This document shows, piece after piece, positions 54,737 to 64,000 of a DNA stretch of 64,000 nt. Every line of letters starts with the position of its first letter. Position 1 is the first letter of the stretch. The position numbers and the translations under genes are program-made. Below the pieces are notes generated by a model. The model was not told where the DNA came from and did not search any database. It was given only the letters and a program-made list of their open reading frames with translations. Origin of the DNA: Lineus longissimus (taxonomy: Eukaryota; Nemertea; Pilidiophora; Heteronemertea; Lineidae); assembly GCF_910592395.1 (NCBI RefSeq), contig NC_088320.1, positions 15,808,501-15,872,500 of the forward strand, in the 5' to 3' direction.

Positions 54737-55829
54737 GTGAGGGCTGCGGCTATGATCTACTGCACCCCTGCCACGCCCACACCCTGCGCCACGACCACGC
54801 CCTGCGCCACGCCCACCTCCGCGTCCCCTTTTCCCTCTAGTGTTGTCCTGTCTCCTGTTCATTGTCCGAGTTATCAGCAGGCAGAGCTTCTGGTCTTGGA
54901 CACACAACATCCTTGTAAGGGTCATCTACAAATTGACGAATCGACTTGTAGAGGTATTGGCGTCTTGCGAGTGGCAGTCCTGGTGGCTCAATAACCTTTG
55001 CATGTCCATCTGGAAAGACAGCCTGAGGAAGGAGAACTGGGAATGGGGGTCTCTTCACTCTCTGAATTCGCCTTCACAAATACCACCCCTGGATGCTGTG
55101 AATCGAACCTGAAACAGATAGGAATCATTTTGAGTTGACTCATCATTGAAAGTACTTTCCACTGAAAACACACACATGCGTACAAGAATACTGTAGCTCT
55201 TATTGGTAAGTTTTTATCACTACAAGCATTGAAAAACAGATTGATTTTGATTATTTTATGTACTAACCTAAAGTGTTGATAAGTCATTGAAAACAGATTG
55301 ATTCTGATTATTATTTTTTTATGTACTAACCTAAAGTGTTGATACTTTTTGAATCCAAGCACAGGCTTGCATGAACCAGTAGAGAAGTCCTGCCAGTTAC
55401 AAACCGGAACTTGGCTTGTCCCCTCTTCTCGGCTGATCACCTTCGCAACGTTAGGAGTAGAGCACGTGTTGACTACATCCTCCAATACGCTAAGAGACGG
55501 TATTGCAGTGCGCTTAAATGCCCTTTTCACGAGCCCGAAGCACCAATCTGGGGCGAACTTTGTGTGCCCCGCAATGAGGAAGTGCAGCGAAATCGATCTG
55601 TGAAGGCCCTTGGCAACTCGCCATGCACAGTACCACAAAACTTAATGGTTTTTATTTTGTCCCAAGCAATTGTCACAGTGGAGGTCAACATCAGTCTCTC
55701 CAAGGCCATAGTTATTGAAGAAATAATCCAAGTATGATGTGACAGCATTTGAACCTTTGCTGATCAGGTGGGCCTCATCAATCAGGAAGTTCACCTGTCG
55801 AGGAAGCTCCTCACAGCAGATCCCAAATA
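54737..55829 (-). pseudogene. Transposon-like gene fragment with DNCxGQNKN motif
   Basis: From 55829 leftward on the minus strand: FGICCEELPRQVNFLIDEAH, then VDLHCDNCLGQNKNH, a TAA at 55644-55642 where related proteins have an aromatic residue, then VLWYCAWRVAKGLHRSISLH and FLIAGHTKFAPDWCFGLVKR. A donor follows near 55342. The intron carries a ~75-bp duplication that repeats the donor region (55205-55345). A last exon (about 55110 on) encodes VIEPPGLPLARRQYLYKSIR after a frameshift, and an Arg-Gly-rich tail in another frame. This protein type is repeated in many aquatic animal genomes; I recall it as a domain of unknown function and infer a mobile origin. Broken. Confidence 0.65.
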
Positions 55830-58450
55830 CAGGGTGTCCCAGAAAAAACCTAATCCTGAAGTAATGGGATAATATGACCAAGTTGCGGACTACATGGCCA
55901 AAATCACGTTTTTACCATAAAGTAGAAGCAAAATGCTTTCCAATGATACCTTGAGGACATTTCTCCAGTCAAGCATGACTGAGCACCACTGCTTTGAAAA
56001 TGGCATGTCAAAATCCACTTGTTTCAGTTGGGAGTCCGAACATGAAGAAAGAAACCAAGACTTTTATCAATTGAGGATATTAACATTTTTTAATCAATAA
56101 TTACACAGTTTATGCACCAACACTGTGGCCGCAGCACCCAGCAGGGACTATCTGGTTCCAAGGACTCGACGGACTCGTATGGTTACTATAAAGACTGGTC
56201 TTTATTTGCTCAAATGCTGATATCATGAGTTCACATCAATCTGCTCCAAAGAGTCGGTACAAAAGGAGTCGTGAAATCTGTAACCAAACAAATACAATAC
56301 AATAAGGCAAAAGGTTCATCAAAGGCTACAAGATTTTCTATAAGAGGGTAGTCTCCAAAACTACAGCAAGGTAAGCAAGAAAAACCAAAGTTTCTCTTAG
56401 AAATTCTCTAAGGCTCAGTGGTGCCATCTACAACCCTAGTGGCGAACTATCCAAAGCACATGGCCAGAAGTGCGCGGTCACGTGACCTCAAGAAATAGAA
56501 CATGGCTTCGGCTAAATACTCGTTTCTGACAAAAACAGGCACTAAAAACATACTGGGGTTCTCAGTAAGCAACGTCAGGCATGCATAGACCGTGACAAAA
56601 TACATGAAACCGCCTCAAAAGGGCGATAAACCAGGGGTTTTACTGAAAACTCTCACGCGTCAGTGGCGAGAAAAATGTGGGCCTGTCGAAGACAGGTTCG
56701 CTTCACAAAGTTCTCAAATACTCGAGCTGCACCAAAAGTCATATTCTGGGAACAAGATACGGGAGATCTGTACATATTAATCTTTCACGTAGGCCTAGCA
56801 CAATGCCAACATACCTCTTGGATTGTCTCAAATTCGTGTATTTAAAAGGAGTCCCGCTGGGACGCTGGGACAAAAAACGCAAACAATGGCTAATGCCCAG
56901 AGCGCATGCGCGCAATCACCTAGGTTCCATATCCGGAAGTTTTCGCACCAGGGCGCACTTTCAAATTATTGAAGCGCAACTACAAACACCCTCTACGTGT
57001 CCACCTCCCCTTTCAATGCAAAGTTCACAACGGCGGTGCATGTCAGCCACAGCTCTTCTCACCATTGCTGGATCTTGGCGCAAGATGTCGACTTCGTGAT
57101 CAATGCGAGCTCGTAACTCTTGGATGTTAGGCGGTGGACTGGTGTAAACTTTGTTTTTTAAATACCCCCACAAGAAAAAGTCCCAAGGGGTCATATCCGG
57201 TGACCGGGCCGGCCATTCGATAGGATGGTTCAGAGCAATTACTCGGTCCTGAAAAAGTTCCCGCAAGCGATTCCGGACAGCAATGAGTCTGTGGGCAGGT
57301 GCACCGTCCTGTGCCCACCACAGTTGTCGGAAGACACCAGGTTGGAAATGCAACTGCAGCTGGGGGCACAACATCTTGGTTGATCATCATCAGGTATGCT
57401 TGACCATTCACATTGCGTTGAAAGAAGAATGGTCCGATAATCGTACCATTACCACACAGTCCTATCCAAACGGTGATCTTTTCTCGGCTCATGTCTTTCT
57501 CGAAGTTGAAATTGGGGGGATGTCTCATAGGCGCATATTCAACACAGTTATGGGTGTTAACTTGTCCATTCATGGAAAATCCTGCTTCATCGCCAATCGT
57601 CAACCACTCGAGAAACCTTTCATTTCTCCGACATCGCTCAAGGAGCCATTCAGCAAAACGTAGTCTTCTCCCCAGGTCCGCAGGCAACAGTTGATGACGA
57701 ACGTGCATTCGATATGGATGGAAATTCAGGTCAAGCCTGGTTATGCGATTGAACGATGAGTGGGCGATTCCAAGTCCATTTCTCCTGCTACTGGTTCCCC
57801 TTGGATGCTCGAGAAGTTGCTGTCGAACTGCGGCAATGTTATCTTCAGTTCGCACCGTGCGTTGTCTACCTGAATGGCCCTTGTTCAGATTGAGGCTTGT
57901 TCCATGTTCTCGGTACTTCTTCACATTTGCCCAGATTGTCGTCTTTGCTGGCGGATCCCTATCAGGGAAGGATTCCCTAAATGCATCTTGAGTAGCTTGT
58001 AGACTCTAGTTTTCAAGGAATTTTGTTACAACAAACACTCTTTGCTCACTGGTAAGTTGCACCATGTTGCTGGCTTGATGTTCTGTTGTTAATAGGCCCA
58101 TCCTTCACCAATTGCCTACATAGCTTACTCAAGAAATCATTGCATAACTTAAAAATTATGTAAGTTAACCTTCGATCATGAAGGTTATTGTCCCTGTCTT
58201 CCAGGTCAAGTGTGACAGTGAGTGCACATTCCATTTCACTGGTTCATCCCAATTGAAACAAATGCGTTTGGACACACCATTTTCAACACAATGGTGCTCT
58301 CTGATGCACGACTGGAGGAATGTCATGAAGGTATCATTGGAAAGCATTTTGCTTCTACTTTACGGTAAAAACGTGATTTTGGCCATGTAGTCCGCAACTT
58401 GGTCATATTATCCCATTACTTCAGGATTAGGTTTTTTCTGGGACACCCTG
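55830..58450 (-). mobile_element. Tc1/mariner-type element with long inverted repeats (2.6 kb)
   Basis: The ends are CAGGGTGTCCCAGAAAAAAC and its inverse, flanked by TA on both sides (55828-55829 and 58451-58452). The inverted repeats pair almost perfectly for about 135 bp and less well to about 200 bp. It encodes a mariner-like transposase (56961-58065). The 1.1 kb between the left repeat and the transposase end has no recognised content. Confidence 0.9.
56961..58065 (-). pseudogene. Mariner-like transposase, two lesions
   Basis: The frame opens at ATG 58065 (MVQLTSEQRVFVVTKF) and meets TAG at about codon 20 (58008-58006). It then runs through a helix-turn-helix region (LNLNKGHSGRQRTVRTEDNI), GDEAGFSMNGQVNTHN (first Asp) and WIGLCGNGTIIGPFFF. 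After a frameshift near 57340, WWAQDGAPAH (second Asp) and ARSPDMTPWDFFLWGYLKNK (third Asp) follow, with 36 residues between the last two Asp by my count. The type is common in arthropods. The stop and frameshift make it inactive. Confidence 0.85.
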
Positions 58451-58715
58451 TATAAATTTCACGTTCGTCCAAGCTTGGGGCTTCGATGGGCACATGAACT
58501 CCGTCAACGCAACCTAGCACATCAGGAAAACCATACTGTTCATAGAATTTCCTTTTATTTTCAACAGCTTCCTGTCCAATTGGAAAACGAATTACTTCGG
58601 CCCGTTTTCTTGCTAACAGTCCTGAAACCCTTTTGACAATTCTTGAAGCCGATGGCTGGGACACTCCTTGCAAATAGGTACCGGCAGCCAAATTTTCAAA
58701 TTCATGATATGATGT
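58451..58715 (-). pseudogene. Second Harbinger transposase fragment
   Basis: The minus-strand frame encodes LAAGTYLQGVSQPSASRIVK, then a GLLARKRAEVIRFP stretch and LGCVDGVHVPIEAPSLDERE (first catalytic Asp), where it is cut by the mariner end at 58450. The rest of the transposase does not resume beyond the mariner. Confidence 0.75.
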
Positions 58716-59807
58716 GGAAAACTAGTTTTTCCAACTCAGTTTGGTGTCAAATAAACACACACAAAATTTCAGCCCGATCGATTGAACGGTTTTTGAGATC
58801 CGAGGGTCAGGGGTACCCCCCATGCCAGGGGCCCCCCGAAATTTCAAAAAAGTGGTTTTTGGAGGCCTATATTTAAAAAAGTAAGTACAATATCCATTTA
58901 TTTATCCTATTTTCCAGCACTGCCTACCCCCTAGTATGCAGAAATGCAAATTCACAGCATTTGAAGGTGTAATAAACAAATTATGACCATCCAAAAATGC
59001 AATTTTCCTCAATGGCCGCCCCCTGATTTTGGTGAAAATGGCATTTTTAGGGGGTCATAATACAGAATTTAAAGGTTTCTGATGTCTGAAAGCATTATTT
59101 TCCCAATTAGAACTGTGGGGACAGCGAGTCTAATTTTTTTGAGGGGCCTGAAAAAATTAATTTTGCAGATATTCACCTCCAAAAATGGCTTCGGGCCAAT
59201 TTTTGCCTTTCGCCGCGTAACACGAAAAAACGCTCAAAAACCGCCGAAATGGACCATTTTTGAATGGTCAGCAAGAGGTTATTTCTTAAAATAGCTCTGA
59301 GATAATTTGTACCTGGGGTATATAATACCTCCTAAATCCAATGAAACCATCCTTTTTTCTCTATCTTTAAGGCTTATAGGAGAAAACCCAGGTCAAATAT
59401 AGTGAAATTTCAGAAATTGAGGATTTTTCTGCTTTCTCACTGTCCGCACATTTTTTAGGGAAATTTACATAAAGAAATACCCATAAAGCTAAATAAGCCT
59501 GAATACACTTTGAATCATAAAAAACACATCCTTCCCAAGAGATACTACATGTAATGCAGGCATAGTTGCCCTCTTATAACAAACAAGATCAAGATCCAAG
59601 GATCAGCACTTCAGACTGGTGACCAAGGAAGCCACTCTCAAATGTGCACTGCCAGCTGCAACAAGCAATGTTAACTCTGGTACTGTCAGTGTCCCTGACA
59701 AAACTTTAGTACATCTGCTAAGCAGTCCATATACATGTATAGACAAATTAAACATCTAGGGTAGTCATGACTTCTTAACTGAACTTCTAAAACATCACTT
59801 GGAACTA
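58716..59807. other. No gene recognised
   Basis: AT-rich sequence with several G/C homopolymer patches such as GGGGTACCCCCCATGCCAGG near 58810. No ORF with a recognisable domain and no clear terminal repeats. Confidence 0.5.
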
Positions 59808-59960
59808 CAGTCAACATTGCCTAAGTCGAACTTGCAGTAGTCAAATTTTGACGAAGTCGAAGCGAATTCCCAGGATGTTTCATGCTTTTCTTTTGAATTA
59901 TCATCACCTGTCCTAAGTCGATTTTGTTCCCAACAGGTTCGACTTAGGCGAGGTTGACTG
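59808..59960. mobile_element. 153-bp MITE with CAGTCAAC ends
   Basis: CAGTCAACATTGCCTAAGTC at the left faces the inverse (GACTTAGGCGAGGTTGACTG) at the right, with TA on both sides, as for Tc1/mariner MITEs. The right end contributes the last codons and the stop of the minus-strand gene that ends at 59944. Confidence 0.85.
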
Positions 59961-62900
59961 TAATGTACTTCTTCACATATGCTGAGAATGTTTTAGCCAG
60001 TGCTTTATGATTTACAACTGTCCACATTCTGCCTGTTGCAGTCGTCATCAGGAAATCGGAGTCCACCACAAATTTACTGGCAATAGTGTCAATGTAAGGA
60101 GATCCAGGCCAATGGTAGGAGTTCTTTCGTACACATTCCATGAAGTTCACCACAGCACTTTCTGGAGAGATGACCTTCACAACCTCTCCAATGGCGCATT
60201 CTGTTTTCCCAACGTTGTCCTCGTAGTAGACTGCGACCCTGGTACCTTGGGCAGTGAACTTGAAGGATCCCAACTTATCAAGTGTGGTGTGGACCCGCTT
60301 CTGCTTTGCTCCAGGTTCTTCGTCTGCAAATTTGAGAAGATGCAATGAATTGGTGTTCACATGGGATCCATTATGTTGTGATACTGACTACAAATGTGTT
60401 ACCAGGGTACCTTAATGTACTGCTCTAGTCTAAGTGAGCATTTGAATGGTGATACTAGCAGACCCCAATGGACTCTGTCATCATAACTATCATCATACCG
60501 GAACTGTAGTGTCAGTGTCATGAGTTTAATACATATTCTTCAATTTGGTGTCAACTTGTTGCTGCACTGGAAATGAAAAACAACCATTTGGGCAATATCG
60601 AGAATAAATGCAACTGCAAAGTTTTCTCATTTACCTTCAAACTCTAATTCACTCTCAGTCTCCTCTTCATTTTCAGATGATGGCGGCTCATCTGATTCTG
60701 AACCATCATAACTGTCTGAATCATCACCATTGATGCTTCCGTAGTCTGAGGAAAGGTATTCGTCATCATCCATGGGATTACCAGTACCACCAGTAGCTTC
60801 AGGTTCAACATCGTCATCAGCATTGACACTGACATCAGGTTGAGGAGGCTGAAGTAAACAAAAAAAAACATTTCTCTTATTTGTATTCACATGGTCAAGA
60901 CAAGACTAGTTAACACCCTCAATCATTCCCAAAAACAGTAGAAGAATCAGAAGATGTAGTTGTTTTCCTTGCCTGAAAACAAGAATGATAATGCATAAAG
61001 GTGATAATATTTCAGTTAAAACAACTATCCTTTTATTTTCTAGGTACTTTATGGAATGAAAGTCAACTCACCTGGTGCTGCTATCCCAGTCAAGGTTGCC
61101 AGGTAAGTCTTCAGGTTCTTTCTGATCTCCTCACATTTCAGCTTGGACGACTTCAATAGAGGATGTTTGCCACCGAGGACCACCTTGATGTACTGTACTT
61201 CGGCATTCAAGGCTGCTTTCTGTGCTGTGATTGTCCTAAAATTCTCTGGTTTCAAAATCCTGTTGACATCATGGGGTGTGAGGCAAGGTCCACCATGATT
61301 CTTCACCTTCTGAGTGATATCCGCCTTCCGTTTAACAGCTTTTGCTCTTTTTTCTTCAATTTTTCTCCGGACAGATGCAAGATGCTCCTTCCTCTTAGCA
61401 ATGCCCTCTACTTCTGCATCACGATGCTTCTTCCGAAGGGGAGCTGCTTTCTTGGCCGAGAGTGACAGAAGGTGACCCTGCTCTGTTTTCGTCTTTGCTA
61501 AAAACCAGGAAGACATCGTCCGATTCCTCTGCATCATATTGATGAAGCTTCTGTAATGAAGTGACGCATGTCTTCTCATGAAGAGGCTGTAGTCTAGATC
61601 CCCCAGGTTTTGTTCTCCGATCAGATTCGTTAGCTGGCAATGGCTCATCTTTTCACGGATGGCTTGGTCCTGAACATCATAGTACCTCCCACCTGGGAGA
61701 AAATCCTGTAGCTGACGGTCAGTCACAGCAAGGAATCCAGCAAACAAAGCCTGTAGCGTTTTGACGAAAAGTTCTGGTTTCTTCACAGTCTGAGTACAGT
61801 GCAGCATGACCTCTCCGCCTTCAACAGCAAACTCGGGAATCACAGAGTCCTGGTTTTCCAAAATGCCTGAAGCATCTTTTGAGTACAGTTCAAATTTCTC
61901 TCTCATGGGGGTTATAAACTTGTACAAGTCTAAGTACACTGTTTGACTGGTGATCAACCTCCAGTAAGGCCCAGTTACCATGAAAAACGTGATCCCAACA
62001 GCCGAAAGCATGGTATCCACATCATCATCCTGGCAATCTGCCAAGACACTCTGCAACTTCAGGTTCGGGGATTCACTGTAGTTCGAGAAAAAGTCCTGAA
62101 TTCCCTTGCGGTGGAAATGCAGTGTGCCAGCCCCTTCAAAAAAGTTGTTGAACCTGTTACTTCTGTAGCTTTTCACCAGCGATCGCTCACCCTGCAAGTG
62201 ACAGTAAGCCTCCCAGGCGTCTCGACATCCTGACTTGTCATCTCCTCTTGGCCCTAACACGTCGCATGCAGTCCTGATAAACCTGGAAACAGCCGACTCC
62301 CCAGCAGAAGAAAAACTCTTGAACTGGTTCAGTTTGTCCCGTCCTAGCTTTCCTGTTCCATCCCCAATCGCCTTCTGGAGCTGCTTCAACACCTTCTCAC
62401 TTTCCGAGCTGAGTCCCAGCAGAAAGTGAGCATTGCAATATATGAATTCTAGCTGGGCAGACTCATCTCCAATGATTTCCTTTCGCTTCTTGTCGAATTC
62501 CCGGTTATATGCTTTATTCACACTGGCTCGGTCCGACATCAGTGCACTAAGCTTTCTGACCAACTCCTTGAAGGTTGCTTCAGTATCAGCTGCATTTTCA
62601 ACAAACCCATGAATATCAGCAAGTTCTTTCAAAATAGTTATTGCAGCATCTAGGAGGCTTGAGGCATCTTCTGTCTGCATCATCATGTAACCTAAACTCA
62701 TGATATTTCCTGAAGAAAGTGTAATTTGATTCCCCAGGTACTTTCTGTGGTCCCTGCTGGTAGCATCAGAATGCATGTCGTATCGGTCATTTTGTAGTAT
62801 GGAGTCAGTCACATGATATTTGGCTAGAACGTGGCCTCTATCAGCAAAGCGCCCAGTGGTTCTGATGGATGGCAAGTCCTTCATTTCCACTTTGCAGTCA

Positions 62901-64000
62901 AACAAACAGTTAGCAATGCATTTTATAGCAGGTGCACAACGCCCAGCTGGAATGTTGACTTCTCCAATCAACTGAATGATACATTTGACGATTTCATTCG
63001 AATAGACTGTTCCCGATTTTGTGACAAGTTTCCGATTTGATCCGGCAATTGCTTCAAGATCCTCGATCTTAATAATGTATGCATCACACTCACTTTTCAG
63101 TTTCGTAATTTCCGCTTTGAGTGTGCTTTTGTTCGAGCGAAAATTGGAAAGTGCTTTAAGATGTGTACTGCATTCTGTTTGCAACCTTTTCACTTGGTCT
63201 TTTAGAGAAGATATAACATGTTGACAGCCATTGTCCTTGTGTTGCCTGAGAATTTTCTCATTTTCAGTTACGTTTTTTTCTCGTTCTCTAAGTTTTCGTG
63301 CCTTTGTACCATTTTTATACTGAAGGAGTTCAGACGCAATGTCACCAAATTCAGTCTGTAATTTACTATGTTCCCTTTGCAAGGCTTTCAAATTCAACTC
63401 CTCCTTTCTGTCAGATAATTCTTTTTCCAAGAGATTTGCACGCTTTGCATGGTGTGAACACTCCTTTGAACACACCCCAAGCTGTTCTCGCAACTCAGAG
63501 TTTTCTTTGTTGGATTCCTCAAGTCTTCCCTTGAGTGCACGGAGTTCACGTGCCTGTTTCATTGCTGCCAAATTTGCCACATGTTCAGAAGCTGGTTTCA
63601 CAATCACAGGTTCCCCATGCTCTTCTTGATCAATGCGATTGTCAGAATCCTCATGTCTATCTTCAGCATCAGTATTGTCCATCACAGGTTCCCCATGCTC
63701 TTCTTGATCAATGCGATTGTCAGAATCCTCATGTCTATCTTCAGCATCAGTATTGTCCATCACAGGTTCCCCATGCTCTTCTTGATCAATGCGATTGTCA
63801 GAATCCTCATGTCTATCTTCAGCATCAGTATTGTCCATTTTATCAGGTTCAATGTCCACAGGCCTACTTTCAATGACCAACTTGCACAAACTATGTGAAA
63901 ATTTATCAAATTCACTCACACCGTCTGGCCCCTTTCTGCTCTTGGATTTGTTCGTCCTGCGATATGTACCCTCAGTTTCGTTCAAAATCTTCGCGAAATC
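59944..64000 (-). CDS. Large coiled-coil protein of unknown family, partial
   Basis: The frame is open from the right edge to 61072, where CACCAG|GTGAGTT is a clear donor (unspliced it stops at 61049). About 980 residues: a basic start, three 26-residue acidic repeats, a coiled-coil stretch (roughly residues 110-300), then a conserved-looking region with LSALMSDRASVNKAYN, LEFIYCNAHFLLGL, SYRSNRFNNFFEGAGTLHFH and NLGDLDYSLFMRRHASLHYR, and a Lys/Arg-rich end. I recall this arrangement from multicopy genes in cnidarian and other invertebrate genomes; a hAT-like transposase ancestry is possible but unproven. Two further exons are convincing: 60848-60635 (very acidic) and 60323-59944 (a VAVYYED...VVNFM...SYHWP module, tudor-like in pattern), joined in phase. 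The donor at 61072 leaves phase 1 while the acceptor at 60848 needs phase 0, so a small exon or error lies between. Confidence 0.65.
63603..63836. repeat. 78-bp coding tandem repeat, three copies
   Basis: Three identical 78-bp units (63603-63680, 63681-63758, 63759-63836) encode three copies of a 26-residue acidic segment containing MDNTDAEDRHEDSDNRIDQE. Identity at every base indicates very recent amplification or homogenisation. Confidence 0.97.

Overview
The window is animal nuclear DNA. Short exons with GT-AG borders, long introns packed with palindromic elements, LINE, SINE and LTR remnants, and repeated TAGGCCTA-like words suggest a marine invertebrate, perhaps a deuterostome. The sequence alone does not settle the phylum.

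Region 1 (1-20.5 kb, + strand) holds the 3' fifteen constitutive exons of one ordinary host gene, xylulose kinase (XYLB). Its exons can be read phase by phase to the stop at 19896-19898; about the first 75 residues lie left of the window. The introns hold a 2.76-kb 17-bp minisatellite, three copies of a 420-440 bp palindromic element (the last just 3' of the gene), a Harbinger derivative and several MITEs. The second exon in the window is followed, after only 32 bp, by a second 87-bp copy in the same frame. This looks like a mutually exclusive exon pair, and the copy replaces a substrate-contacting His with Cys.

Region 2 (21-29.9 kb) is decayed mobile DNA on the minus strand: two LINE 3' ends and a frameshifted PIF1-helicase/PHD-finger gene cut by one of those LINEs. 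About 3 kb follow in which I see no gene.

Region 3 (29.9-40.5 kb, minus strand) is the most unusual part. It is a co-oriented cassette of three genes, each preceded by a TATA box: (A) an intact roughly 1,176-residue protein joining a DDE-transposase-like region to a C-terminal ubiquitin-specific protease with Cys and His boxes; (B) an unknown ORF of about 198 residues; (C) a spliced gene with a Ulp1/SENP-type cysteine protease core. B and A could use alternative first exons for the same downstream exon. A dense cluster of TCAAGYG half-sites lies upstream of B. I suggest that the cassette is, or descends from, a mobile element carrying both deubiquitinase and deSUMOylase-like activities. I could not find its termini.

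Region 4 (41-59.8 kb) is nested mobile DNA. It contains a LINE end, a CGT-rich tandem repeat family, a Harbinger pseudogene, a DDE-like transposase ORF, a gag-like gene split by a non-coding LTR element that itself carries a non-autonomous piggyBac element, a 123-bp coding minisatellite, and a mariner element lying exactly between a Harbinger fragment and a fragment of another transposon-like gene.

Region 5 (59.9-64 kb, minus strand) holds the 3' part of a large coiled-coil protein gene that runs off the right edge. Its stop codon is supplied by a MITE.
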